Of a stretch of DNA of 64,000 nt, positions 37,941 through 46,415 are shown piece after piece. The notes under the pieces are model-generated. The model was not told where the DNA came from, searched no databases, and saw nothing but the letters and a program-made list of their open reading frames with translations. This DNA comes from Novosphingobium album (ex Liu et al. 2023) (GTDB lineage: Bacteria > Pseudomonadota > Alphaproteobacteria > Sphingomonadales > Sphingomonadaceae). The DNA is taken from the NCBI RefSeq assembly GCF_029076845.1, contig NZ_JARESE010000015.1, positions 124,001-188,000 of the forward strand, given 5' to 3'. Position 1 is the stretch's first letter. Each line of letters starts with the position of its first letter. The position numbers and the translations under genes were made by a program.

Positions 37941-39018
37941 TTTTTTTCAGATATTTTTGGATGTCCGCATCTGTAAACCCAGCGAGATCATAAACATGAG
38001 CTATGTCAGCATAGCCAAGTGCCAACTTTGCCTCTTCTCGATCATCAAAATAGTTTGCTCTTCCAGCAATAAAAATGGGCGCCGTTCTAGGAGTTTGCTC
38101 AATAAATTTCTTCACGATTTCGACGGCAAAACGACGAGCATGTCTAAGATTTTGGACCGAGACAGCAAATTGAGGAGGCGTAAGCTCGTCAAATCCGTCT
38201 AAAAATAAAGTTGTAAATCCAGCTCTCCACGCGGAAATGAGGTTTTGCGGACCTTCAAAGCCGATCTTTCTGGCGTGGCTGTATAAAACTTCATCGGGTT
38301 CGCCTTGAGCAAGGTGCTCTCTTAAATTAAGGTATATCGGACATCTAGTCGAACGTGCCGCAATAAACTGATCTCTGGCGCGGAAATATATATCCCGCAT
38401 TGTCATGCTCTTTCCTGAGCCATAGTCACCGAAGATGGCAAATACTCCACCTTCTTGACTTAAAAATGCTAAATCAGCAGCTTTTACAGCGTTTCCCGAA
38501 TTTGTATCGCTTAGTGCGGTGGGTATATAGCTTGATTGAGGTACTCTAAAATCTAGATCGTCGGCTGGATTCCGGATGCTTCCAAATGCGTAGTCACCTC
38601 GTATTCTAATGTAGTGACGGGCATTGAATAATCTAGAAAATAGAGTTGAGAATGAAATTATCTCTTTTGGGCATCCGGTTCTTGCTAATCTAACATATTC
38701 TGATTGATCGGCAGTGGGCTCTTCTAGCGTAATAAGGAGAATTCGGAAATTATATTCGGAAAATTTTGAGTTTTTCTTCAGTTCTTTTACCAGAGAGGCG
38801 CTCTTCTCGAGATCATATATTGTTTTTTTCTTCGCTTTGATCTTGGTTGCCTCTACAATAATAAGCTCCGTCCCCGTGTCTATAATTTCATCTCGCTCGC
38901 GTCCGCTAACCTTAATGGAACCTGTAAACTCTGATCCTCGGAAAAGTTGATGTGCGACTTGACGTACGGAAGTTTCAAACGCTTCTCCAGTTAGAGCATC
39001 TTGTGAAAAATCAGGCAT
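37876..39018 (-). CDS. STAND/NACHT NTPase with nuclease-like N-terminus (frame 1)
   Basis: A 380-residue reading frame. Residues ~10-135 look like a restriction-endonuclease fold: SGRERDEIID (38-47) then ELIIVEATK (51-59), an Asp...ExT/K arrangement as in Mrr/PD-(D/E)xK relatives. A NACHT domain follows with Walker A GDYGSGKS (197-204), Walker B with the NACHT signature LFLDGFDEL (271-279) and the sensor arginine in IAGRANYF (R320). The frame then runs through KYLKKN at an A8 tract and stops about 20 residues later in unrelated sequence, while the true continuation is in the overlapping frame. Such proteins are bacterial NLR-like defence candidates. Confidence 0.78.
   Translation of the reverse strand: MPDFSQDALTGEAFETSVRQVAHQLFRGSEFTGSIKVSGRERDEIIDTGTELIIVEATKIKAKKKTIYDLEKSASLVKELKKNSKFSEYNFRILLITLEEPTADQSEYVRLARTGCPKEIISFSTLFSRLFNARHYIRIRGDYAFGSIRNPADDLDFRVPQSSYIPTALSDTNSGNAVKAADLAFLSQEGGVFAIFGDYGSGKSMTMRDIYFRARDQFIAARSTRCPIYLNLREHLAQGEPDEVLYSHARKIGFEGPQNLISAWRAGFTTLFLDGFDELTPPQFAVSVQNLRHARRFAVEIVKKFIEQTPRTAPIFIAGRANYFDDREEAKLALGYADIAHVYDLAGFTDADIQKYLKKNGCAFTNLASYAPFVAWLHCQ
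37940..37947 (-). other. A8 homopolymer at the split of the NACHT gene
   Basis: On the coding strand the sequence reads CTG then eight A then TGGATG. Removing one A would fuse frame 1 after KYLKK directly to MDAPLPIWLPTRP, giving one 766-residue protein. The run may be a mutation, a sequencing error, or a site of transcriptional slippage. Confidence 0.75.
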
Positions 39019-39262
39019 AGCAAAACCGTTTCTGCGTCAATTATGTTGATGAGTGAATGGTTTCACGTTTAAGTCAATATGCCATTTTGTAAAGCGAAGA
39101 TCAGGAGCGCGGATGTTGCCTGTCCGGCTATCCGTCGCAACTCTACGCGGCAGTCATCTGTGAATGGCGAGGACGCATTTGACGGGGGCAGGGTATTTTG
39201 CGTCGTCGCGTTTGTCAGGGCCGCGTGAGTGTGGAACGATGGCGGGCCGCGTGACGCGCCGC

Positions 39263-39892
39263 CTATTCCTCCCCTCCCTCGCCGTCCCAGCCGATCTGGC
39301 GTTGCTCGGCCTCGCGGCGGCGCTGGACGATCAGGTCGAGCTTGGCGTCCAGCGTTTCCAGCGCCTGTTCGGCGCGGACCTTGTCTTCGGCGGCGCGTTC
39401 GGCTTCCCATTCCTTGCGCCATTGGGCCTTGAGCCGTTCGAGGTTGCCGCGTTCCACCGCGTTGAGGTTGGCGAGGCTGTCGGCGGCGAAGCGCTTGGGC
39501 GCGCGGTTGCGCAGCATGAACATCAGCAGCCGGTCGTTGTAGACGCGGCGCGTGCCGACCACGGCGCCGAAGTGGTAGATCGGCACGTCCACGCCGTTGA
39601 GCGCGCGGTCCATGGCGATGTCTTCCAGCCGCTGCACGCCCAGCGCCAGCGCGGCTTCCCACGCCTTGCGGAACTCGCCTGCTTCGGGATGGCGGCGCAG
39701 GAGATAGGCGCCTTCGGGGGACATGTTCACCGCGCGCGCGGCGGCATCGACGCTGCCCAGGTCCGCCAGCGCCTCGATGAAGCGGCGCTGGCGATCGGGC
39801 GTCCAGCCATCGTGGCGCTGGCAGCGGCGGGGCACGGGGGTGAACGCGGGCAGGGTGCCGCGTTTGCGCTTGCGGGGCTTCTTGTCGATCAT
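39263..39892 (-). CDS. Helix-turn-helix protein of unknown function
   Basis: A 209-residue protein starting MIDKKPRKRKRGTLPAF. Residues ~40-85 form a helix-turn-helix (RRFIEALADLGSVDAAARAVNMSPEGAYLLRR), like the DNA-binding parts of phage terminase small subunits and invertase-type HTHs. The C-terminal half is a charged helical coil (RLKAQWRKEWEAERAAEDKVRAEQ). The start at 39892 is chosen because the upstream in-frame extension reads as noise. It has normal high GC and sits beside, but outside, the AT-rich island. Function is unknown; a regulatory DNA-binding role is a guess. Confidence 0.72.
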   Translation of the reverse strand: MIDKKPRKRKRGTLPAFTPVPRRCQRHDGWTPDRQRRFIEALADLGSVDAAARAVNMSPEGAYLLRRHPEAGEFRKAWEAALALGVQRLEDIAMDRALNGVDVPIYHFGAVVGTRRVYNDRLLMFMLRNRAPKRFAADSLANLNAVERGNLERLKAQWRKEWEAERAAEDKVRAEQALETLDAKLDLIVQRRREAEQRQIGWDGEGGEE

Positions 39893-40082
39893 CGGCGGGC
39901 CTTTCGAGGATGGAGCCGCGCGAATATGCCTCAGGTCGGGGGTTGTAGGACAGCGCCGGGTGCCCTGGTGCACGTCGTCCACTGGATTGGATACATTTTT
40001 ACAGAATGGGGCTTGTCGGCTCGCCGGCAAAAGGACAAAGGCGAAAGCCAGAGGAAACCTGAAAAAAGGCCGAAGGCACGCC

Positions 40083-41393
40083 ATGAGCAAGCAGATCCAT
40101 CTCGTCAGCTTCCAGATCCATTCGCCGATCAACCACACCGTGCTGAGCTGGGCGGCGCCGGGCGACAATCGCCTGGATGCGCTGGGCGACCTCAGGAAAT
40201 GGCAGGATCTGGCGCGCACGCTGGAGCGCGGCAAGTTCGACGGGCTGTTCTTCGCCGATACCCCCGGCGTGTTCGACCGCTATCGCGACAGCCACGAGGA
40301 CGCGGTGAAGTATGGCGTGTGCTGGCCCTCGCACGATCCGGTGGTGCTGCTGTCGGCGCTTGCCGCCTCGACCGAGAACCTGGGCCTGGCCGCGACGATG
40401 TCGACCACCGCATACAAGCCGTGGTCGATCGTGCGCCAGCTTTCGACCATCGACTATCTGTCGGGCGGGCGGGTCGGCTGGAACATCGTGACCGGCCACT
40501 TGCGCGGCGAGCACCGCGCGCTGGGCTATAGCGAGGTGATGGAGCACGATCGCCGCTATGACGCGGCCGACGAGTTCATGGAGATCTGCTATCGCCTGTG
40601 GGGCTCGATCGGCGAGGGCGCGATCATCGCCGACCGGGAAAGCGGCGTGTTCGCCGATCCCGACAAGGTGGCCTTCGTCGATTACCACGGCGAGTTCTTC
40701 AATTGCGAGACGGTCGGCCCGGTGCTGCCCTCGGCGCAGAGGCGGCCGGTGCTGTTCCAGGCGGGCACGTCCGGGCGCGGGCTGCGATTCGGGATCGAGC
40801 ATGGCGACGTGGTCTTCTCGATCCAGCCGAACCTGCCGGGGATGAAGCGCTACATGGGCCAGCTTCAGGATGCCGCCGCGTCGCTGGGCCGCAAGGCGCC
40901 GGGCGTGCTGTTCGGCGTGCAGCCGATCCTGGGCGGGACCGAGGAAGAAGCGCGCCGGAACCTGGACGATCTGGTCGATCGCCTGCCGCTGGATGGCTGC
41001 CTGGCGCGGCTTTCGGGCACGATGGGCGTGGATTTCGCCGGCATCGATCTCGACAAGCCGATGCAGGAGCAGGCGACCAATGCCTCGCAGGGGCTGATGA
41101 AGGCTTTCACCTCGGTGCTGGGCGACCGGCCGTTCACCTTGCGCGAAGTGGCGATCAAGTGGGGCCTCGCGGTCGGGATGCCGCAACTGGTCGGCACGCC
41201 CGAGCAGGTGGCCGACCAGCTCGAATCGATCTGGCGCGAGACCGGCTGCCATGGCTACAACATGACGCCCAACGTCATGCCCAGCTCGATCGAGGCCTTC
41301 GTCGACGAAGTCGTGCCGATCCTGCAAAAGCGCGGCGTGTTCCGCACCGAGTACGAAGGCAGGACTTTCGCGGAAAACCTGGAGCTGGCCTGA
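40083..41393 (+). CDS. LLM-class flavin-dependent monooxygenase (NtaA/SnaA/DszA type)
   Basis: A 436-residue TIM-barrel flavin monooxygenase. It has the group's typical N-terminus (IHLVSFQIHSPINHTVLSW) and motifs KFDGLFFADT, LAATMSTTAYKPWSIVR, LSGGRVGWNIVTG and DRRYDAADEFMEICYRLW. These enzymes use reduced FMN and oxygen to cleave C-N or C-S bonds of substrates such as aminopolycarboxylates or dibenzothiophene sulfone. Substrate unknown. The start at 40083 matches the family. An FMN alpha-hydroxy acid oxidase gene follows 3 bp later, so the two form a coupled pair. Confidence 0.87.
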   Translation: MSKQIHLVSFQIHSPINHTVLSWAAPGDNRLDALGDLRKWQDLARTLERGKFDGLFFADTPGVFDRYRDSHEDAVKYGVCWPSHDPVVLLSALAASTENLGLAATMSTTAYKPWSIVRQLSTIDYLSGGRVGWNIVTGHLRGEHRALGYSEVMEHDRRYDAADEFMEICYRLWGSIGEGAIIADRESGVFADPDKVAFVDYHGEFFNCETVGPVLPSAQRRPVLFQAGTSGRGLRFGIEHGDVVFSIQPNLPGMKRYMGQLQDAAASLGRKAPGVLFGVQPILGGTEEEARRNLDDLVDRLPLDGCLARLSGTMGVDFAGIDLDKPMQEQATNASQGLMKAFTSVLGDRPFTLREVAIKWGLAVGMPQLVGTPEQVADQLESIWRETGCHGYNMTPNVMPSSIEAFVDEVVPILQKRGVFRTEYEGRTFAENLELA

Positions 41394-41396
41394 ACC

Positions 41397-42566
41397 TTGG
41401 CAACGATCGCCCGACGCGCGCACAATATCGCCCAGATGCGCGAGCTGGCGCGCCGCCGCCTGCCGCGCGCCATCTTCGAGTTCATCGAGCGCGGGACCGA
41501 GGATGACCTGCTGATCCACCGCAACGTGGCCGCGTTGCAGGCGGCGCAGCTCGTGCCGCGCACCTTGCGCGACGTGTCGCGCCGGTCGGGCGAGGTCGAG
41601 CTGTTCGGGCGCAGGCAGCCGCTGCCGCTGGTGATCGCGCCCACCGGGGTTTCCGATCTGCTGTCCTATCGCGGCGAGCGGGCGATCGCCGCCGCCGCGG
41701 CCGGGGCGGGCATTCCCTTTACCCAGACCACCAGTTCCACCACCAGCTTCGCCGATATCGCCCGGGTCGCCACCAGCGGGCACTGGATGCAGATGTACCT
41801 GTGGGAACGGCGCGACCTTTCGTGGCAAGTGGTGGATGCCGCGCGCGACAACGGGGCCGAGGTGATCGTGCTGACGGTTGATACGCCGATGTGGCCGCTG
41901 CGCGAATTCAACAAGCGCGCCGGCATGGCCAACCCGATCCGGCCCAACGCGGTGCTGGTGGGCGATTTCCTGCGGCGGCCGGCGTGGCTGCTTTCGGTGA
42001 TCTGCCGCTATTACCTGGAAGGCGGGCTGCCGCAGTTCGCCAATTACCCGCCCGAAGTGGGCGGCAAGCTGACCGGCACGGTCAGCCGGGTGGCCAATTC
42101 GGCCTCGGTCTGCTGGGCGGACGTGGCCGAGCTGCGCCGCCGCTGGCCGGGCAAGCTGGTGCTCAAGGGCGTGCTCTCGCCAGAGGACGCGCGCATAGCG
42201 CTCGACCACGGGGTGGATGGCATCGCCGTATCCAATCACGGCGGGCGCAACTTCGATTCCGCGCCGCCGGCGATCGCCATGCTGGCCGGCGTGGTCGATG
42301 CCGTGGGCAAGGACATGACCGTGCTGTTCGACAGCGGCGTGCGGCGCGGCGCGGACGTGATCAAGGCGCTGGCGGTGGGCGCGAAAGCCGTGCTGATCGG
42401 CCGCGCCACGCTGTATGGCTGCGCGGCCGGCGGACAGGCGGGCGCCGCGCATGCGCTGGCGCTGCTGGCCAACGAGATCGACGTGGCCATGGCCATGCTG
42501 GGCGTGACCCGGCTGGACGAGCTGGACCGCAGCTATCTGCGCGCGGGGACCGTGCCGGGGATCTGA
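41397..42566 (+). CDS. FMN-dependent alpha-hydroxy acid oxidase/dehydrogenase
   Basis: A 389-residue member of the lactate/mandelate/glycolate oxidase family. The catalytic set is visible: Lys257 in LVLKGVLS, His281 and Arg284 in SNHGGRNFD, and FMN-phosphate loop motifs DSGVRRGADVIKAL and AVLIGRATLYG. It oxidises 2-hydroxy acids to 2-oxo acids. The start is a TTG three bases after the upstream monooxygenase stop; an ATG exists only at residue 14. Translation is likely coupled. L-lactate, mandelate or another hydroxy acid are all possible substrates. Confidence 0.88.
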   Translation: MATIARRAHNIAQMRELARRRLPRAIFEFIERGTEDDLLIHRNVAALQAAQLVPRTLRDVSRRSGEVELFGRRQPLPLVIAPTGVSDLLSYRGERAIAAAAAGAGIPFTQTTSSTTSFADIARVATSGHWMQMYLWERRDLSWQVVDAARDNGAEVIVLTVDTPMWPLREFNKRAGMANPIRPNAVLVGDFLRRPAWLLSVICRYYLEGGLPQFANYPPEVGGKLTGTVSRVANSASVCWADVAELRRRWPGKLVLKGVLSPEDARIALDHGVDGIAVSNHGGRNFDSAPPAIAMLAGVVDAVGKDMTVLFDSGVRRGADVIKALAVGAKAVLIGRATLYGCAAGGQAGAAHALALLANEIDVAMAMLGVTRLDELDRSYLRAGTVPGI

Positions 42567-42611
42567 GGGCCGGTCTGGAAGCGCGCAGGCAGGCGCATCC
42601 CCGAACACCCT

Positions 42612-43073
42612 TCAGTCCAGCGGCAATGCGCGCTTTTCCTTGATCGTTTCCAGCACGATGATCGATTTCACATCGCGCACGCCGGGGATGCGCACCAGCG
42701 ATTTCAGCGTGATCTCGCTCAGGTGCTCCACGTCGCGGGCGATCACGTGGACCAGATAGTCCATGTCGCCGGTCACGGCATGGCAGGCGATCACATAAGG
42801 GTTGGCCTGGATCGCGCTTTCGAAGCGTTCGATATTGTCGTCGCTGTGCGCGGCCAGGTTGATCAGCACATAGGCGTCCAGCTCGAAGCCCAGCTTGCGG
42901 GGATCGAGCACGGGCGCATAGCCGCGGATGATCCCGTCGTCCTCCAGCCGCTTGATCCGCCGGCTGACCGGGGTGGGCGAAAGCGCCACGCGATCGGCGA
43001 TGGCGGCCACCGGCATCCGCGCGTCTTCCTGCAACGACGAGATGATTCCGCGATCGAATTCGTCAAGCGGCAT
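42612..43073 (-). CDS. Lrp/AsnC-family transcriptional regulator
   Basis: A 153-residue Lrp-type regulator. An N-terminal helix-turn-helix ([42 protein letters not shown]) and a C-terminal RAM effector domain ([18 protein letters not shown]... [17 protein letters not shown]) are visible. The start at 43073 is the family start. It is divergent from phhA with a 107-bp spacer, so it is the likely regulator of the phenylalanine/tyrosine catabolic operon, probably responding to an aromatic amino acid (inference). Confidence 0.88.
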   Translation of the reverse strand: MPLDEFDRGIISSLQEDARMPVAAIADRVALSPTPVSRRIKRLEDDGIIRGYAPVLDPRKLGFELDAYVLINLAAHSDDNIERFESAIQANPYVIACHAVTGDMDYLVHVIARDVEHLSEITLKSLVRIPGVRDVKSIIVLETIKEKRALPLD

Positions 43074-43180
43074 GAAACGCGCGTCCTTTGGCTTATCCGT
43101 GGTGGAATCCGCCAATAGCACCGATTGCGCCGGCACGAAACGCACGGAACTGAAGTGGCCGCCGTGGTATATCCCATGGC

Positions 43181-44056
43181 ATGAAGACGCCGCGCACCGA
43201 AACCAGCACCAGCGGCCTTCGGGGAGAGTACGAAGGCGCCGCCGCCGACTTCACCGTCGCGCAGGACTGGCCTGCCTATGCCCCCGAAATGCACGATCGC
43301 TGGCGCCGGCTTTACGCCGCGCAGAGCCGGCTGGCCCGGCGCCATGCCGCGCCGCAGTTCATCGAGGGGCTGCGACGGCTCGATTGCGCCGATGCGATTC
43401 CCCGGTTCGAGGATGCCAATGCCGTGCTGGGCCCGGCGACCGGCTGGCGCCTGGTCGCGGTGCCGGGCTATATCCCCGATGCGGTGTTCTTCGATCATCT
43501 GGCGCACCGCCGCTTTCCGGTGACGCGCTGGCTGCGCGAGGAGCACGAGTTCGCCTATCTGGTCGAGCCCGACGTGTTCCACGATTTCTTCGGCCACGTG
43601 CCGATGCTGCTGAACCCGGCGATCGCCGATTTCCTGGAGCTTTACGGCCGGGCGGGCGAGCGGGCGATGGCGATGGGCGCGCTCGACATGCTGGCGCGGA
43701 TCTACTGGTACACGATCGAGTTCGGCCTGCTCGATCAGGGGGGCGGGCTGAAGGTGTTCGGCGCCGGGATCGTCTCCTCGGCCGGCGAAACGGTCTACAG
43801 CGTGACCGACGCGGATGTCCTGCGCCTGCCGTTCGATCCGGTGCGGATCATGCGCACCGCCTACAGCATCGACAGCTTCCAGAAGAACTACTTCGTGCTC
43901 GCAAGCCTCGACCAGCTGATCGACGGGCTGGGCGGGCTCGATTTCGGGCCGATCTACGAAGCCTGGCGCGATCGGCCGGCGCTTGCCGCCGGCGCGCTGC
44001 AGCCGGGCGAAACCCCTTACACCCCTCGCGCCACCACCGGAGACCCCATTGCATGA
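43181..44056 (+). CDS. phhA: Phenylalanine 4-monooxygenase
   Basis: A 291-residue pterin-dependent aromatic amino acid hydroxylase of bacterial length. The iron triad is His134 and His139 in [12 protein letters not shown], with Glu180 in [10 protein letters not shown]. It converts phenylalanine to tyrosine using tetrahydrobiopterin. It is the first gene of the operon; the stop overlaps the hppD start (ATGA). A pterin dehydratase gene is not adjacent. Confidence 0.96.
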   Translation: MKTPRTETSTSGLRGEYEGAAADFTVAQDWPAYAPEMHDRWRRLYAAQSRLARRHAAPQFIEGLRRLDCADAIPRFEDANAVLGPATGWRLVAVPGYIPDAVFFDHLAHRRFPVTRWLREEHEFAYLVEPDVFHDFFGHVPMLLNPAIADFLELYGRAGERAMAMGALDMLARIYWYTIEFGLLDQGGGLKVFGAGIVSSAGETVYSVTDADVLRLPFDPVRIMRTAYSIDSFQKNYFVLASLDQLIDGLGGLDFGPIYEAWRDRPALAAGALQPGETPYTPRATTGDPIA

Positions 44057-45168
44057 CCGACCTGTTCGAAAACCCGATCGGCCTTGACGGATTCGAGTTC
44101 GTCGAATTCTCCGCGCCCGAAAAGGGCGTGCTGGAGCCGGTGTTCGCGGCGATGGGCTTTGCCCGGATCGCGCGCCACCGTTCGAAGGATGTCGAGCTGT
44201 GGCGGCAGGGCGGGATCAACTTCATCACCAATTACGAGCCGCGTTCGCCGGCCTGGTTCTTCAGCCGCGAGCATGGCCCCAGCGCCTGCGGCATGGGCTT
44301 TCGCGTGCACGACGCGCATCGCGCCTATGCCGAGCTGCTGGCGCGTTCGGCCGAGCCGGTCTCGGTCGAGACCGGGCCGATGGAACTGCGCCTGCCCGGC
44401 ATTCGCGGCATCGGCAATTCGATCATCTACCTGATCGACCGCTACGAGCGTGACGGCGACAGGGCTTTGTCGATCTACGATATCGACTTCGCATACCTGC
44501 CCGGCGTCGATCGCCATCCGGCGGGCGCGGGGCTGAAGCTGATCGATCACCTGACGCACAACGTCTATGGCGGGCGCATGGCCTATTGGGCCGATTATTA
44601 CGAGAAGCTCTTCAACTTCCGCGAGATCCGCTATTTCGACATCAAGGGCGAATATACCGGCCTGACCTCGAAAGCGCTGACCGCGCCCGACGGCAAGATC
44701 CGCATTCCGCTCAACGAAGAGGGCGAAGGCGGCGCCAATATGAAGAAGGGGGGCCAGATCGAGGAATTCCTGCGCCAGTTCAATGGCGAGGGCATCCAGC
44801 ACATCGCGCTGATCTGCGATGATCTCCTGGCGACATGGGACAGCCTCAAGCGCTCGGGCGTGCCGTTCATGACCGCGCCGCCGGCAACCTATTACGAGAT
44901 GCTGGACGAGCGCCTGCCCGGCCACGGCCAGCCGGTGGGCGATCTGCAGGCGCGCGGCATCCTGCTCGACGGCAGCACCCAAGGCGGCACGCAGCGGCTG
45001 CTGCTGCAGATCTTCGCCGAAGCGACGATCGGCCCGGTGTTCTTCGAATTCATCCAGCGCAAGGGCGACGAAGGCTTTGGCGAGGGCAATTTCAAGGCGC
45101 TGTTCGAAAGCATGGAACGCGATCAGGTGCGGCGCGGCGTGTTGCGGGTGGACGCGCCGGCAGGCTGA
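44053..45168 (+). CDS. hppD: 4-hydroxyphenylpyruvate dioxygenase
   Basis: A 371-residue two-VOC-domain dioxygenase. The metal triad is His166 in LIDHLTHN, His250 in [11 protein letters not shown], and Glu332 in [16 protein letters not shown]. It converts 4-hydroxyphenylpyruvate to homogentisate. The start at 44053 overlaps the phhA stop; longer upstream in-frame sequence is a shadow of phhA. No tyrosine aminotransferase gene is in the window. Confidence 0.96.
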   Translation: MTDLFENPIGLDGFEFVEFSAPEKGVLEPVFAAMGFARIARHRSKDVELWRQGGINFITNYEPRSPAWFFSREHGPSACGMGFRVHDAHRAYAELLARSAEPVSVETGPMELRLPGIRGIGNSIIYLIDRYERDGDRALSIYDIDFAYLPGVDRHPAGAGLKLIDHLTHNVYGGRMAYWADYYEKLFNFREIRYFDIKGEYTGLTSKALTAPDGKIRIPLNEEGEGGANMKKGGQIEEFLRQFNGEGIQHIALICDDLLATWDSLKRSGVPFMTAPPATYYEMLDERLPGHGQPVGDLQARGILLDGSTQGGTQRLLLQIFAEATIGPVFFEFIQRKGDEGFGEGNFKALFESMERDQVRRGVLRVDAPAG

Positions 45169-45196
45169 AGGCAGGATACCCGCCAAGAGGATGACA

Positions 45197-45751
45197 ATGG
45201 AACCGGCAGCCCCCGCCCTTTCGGGCATTCACCACGTCGCCTATCGCTGCAAGGACGCGAAGGAGACGGTCGATTTCTATCGCGACGTGCTGGGCATGGA
45301 CTTCAAGCTCGCCATCGCCGAGGATCGCGTGCCTTCCACCGGGGAGCCCGATCCTTACATGCATGTGTTCCTCGATGCCGGGGGCGGCAACGTGCTCGCC
45401 TTCTTCGAACTGCCCAATGCGCCGGCGATGGGGCGCGACGCGGCGACGCCGGCCTGGGTGCAGCACATCGCCTTCAAGGTGGCGGACGAGGCCAGCCTGC
45501 TCGCCGCCAAGGCGCGGGCCGAGGCGCGCGGGCTGGATGTGGTGGGACCGACGCATCACGGCGTGTTCAAGTCGATCTATTTCTTCGATCCCAATGGCCA
45601 CCGGCTGGAACTGGCCTGGGATTTCGGCACGGCGGACCAGATGCGGATGCTGAAGGAAGTGGCCGACGACATGCTGGAGGAATGGGCCCGCACGCGCCGG
45701 GCGCCGCGCCACGCGGCCTGGCTGCACGAAACGATCGCAAGGGAAAGCTGA
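45197..45751 (+). CDS. VOC-family metalloenzyme within the homogentisate operon
   Basis: A 184-residue glyoxalase/bleomycin-resistance/dioxygenase-fold protein with two beta-alpha-beta-beta-beta units. Candidate metal ligands His13 (IHHVAY), Glu71 (FFELP), His90 (WVQHIAF) and Glu138 (NGHRLELAW) are all present, so it looks catalytic. It sits exactly between hppD and maiA, where a homogentisate 1,2-dioxygenase would be expected. It could be a ring-cleavage enzyme, a lyase/isomerase acting on pathway products, or a glyoxalase. The start at 45197 has AAGAGG six bases upstream. Confidence 0.82.
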   Translation: MEPAAPALSGIHHVAYRCKDAKETVDFYRDVLGMDFKLAIAEDRVPSTGEPDPYMHVFLDAGGGNVLAFFELPNAPAMGRDAATPAWVQHIAFKVADEASLLAAKARAEARGLDVVGPTHHGVFKSIYFFDPNGHRLELAWDFGTADQMRMLKEVADDMLEEWARTRRAPRHAAWLHETIARES

Positions 45752-45752
45752 C

Positions 45753-46415
45753 ATGCGCCTTCATGCCTATTACCGCAGCTCGACCAGCTATCGCGTGCGC
45801 ATCGCGCTCAATCTCAAGGGCCTCGACTACGCGATCGTGCCGGTGGACCTGAAAGTGGCCGAGCAGCGCGGCGATGCCTATCGCGCGCTCAATCCCTTCG
45901 GCGGCGTGCCCGCGCTGGAAACGGATGGCCAGGTCCACGCGCAATCGCTGGCGATCATGGAATGGCTGGACGATCGCTATCCCGATCGCCCGCTGCTGCC
46001 CGCCGATATCGAGGATCGCTTCGCCGTGCGCGAGCTGGCCTATGCCATCGCCACCGAACTGCACGCGCCGCTGAACCTGCCGGTACTGCAATACCTGAAA
46101 CGCGAGCTGGGCCATTCGCAGGCCGAGATCGACACCTGGTATCGCCACTGGCTCGCCCGCACGCTCGGCCCGGTCGAGGCCAAAGTCGCGGCGCGCGTGG
46201 CGGGGCGCGATGCGGGCGATTTCCCGTTCGGCGCGCCCGGCCTGTTCGAAGCGGTGCTGGTGCCCCAGCTCTACAACGCGCGGCGTTTCGCCTTCGATAT
46301 GTCGGCCATGCCGTGCCTGGGCCGGATCGAGGCGGCGTGCCTCGCCCATCCCGCCTTCATCGCCGCCCATCCCGACAACCAGCCCGACAGCCCGACCCAA
46401 GGAGCCCCCGCATGA
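45753..46415 (+). CDS. maiA: Maleylacetoacetate isomerase (zeta-class GST)
   Basis: A 220-residue zeta GST. The N-terminal YYRSSTSYRVRIALNLKGL carries the zeta-class SSxxxxR motif that binds glutathione. FGGVPALETDGQVHAQSLAIMEWLDD and C-terminal LPVLQYLK fit the family. It isomerises maleylacetoacetate to fumarylacetoacetate. The gene starts one base after the VOC stop and its own stop overlaps the fahA start (ATGA). Confidence 0.93.
   Translation: MRLHAYYRSSTSYRVRIALNLKGLDYAIVPVDLKVAEQRGDAYRALNPFGGVPALETDGQVHAQSLAIMEWLDDRYPDRPLLPADIEDRFAVRELAYAIATELHAPLNLPVLQYLKRELGHSQAEIDTWYRHWLARTLGPVEAKVAARVAGRDAGDFPFGAPGLFEAVLVPQLYNARRFAFDMSAMPCLGRIEAACLAHPAFIAAHPDNQPDSPTQGAPA

Larger units (their letters stand above)
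36630..39130. other. AT-rich island, probably horizontally acquired
   Basis: Base composition drops sharply just after the lepA stop and recovers around 39.1 kb. In between, codons are rich in A/T third positions, unlike every other gene in the window, and the only genes are two overlapping pieces of a NACHT-type NTPase on the minus strand. No integrase, transposase, tRNA or flanking direct repeats were recognised at either edge. Confidence 0.8.

Noticed and set aside
39019..39262. Promoter for the NACHT gene (TTGACT upstream on the minus strand)
   Set aside because: The -35-like hexamer has no convincing -10 at a suitable distance, so it is not listed as a feature.
39999..42608. 869-codon open frame spanning the monooxygenase and oxidase genes in antisense
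   Set aside because: It covers two recognised genes and their junction, and its composition is typical of a shadow frame.
42928..44052. Upstream in-frame extension of hppD by ~375 codons
   Set aside because: It overlaps phhA in another frame and lacks any family similarity; the true start overlaps the phhA stop.
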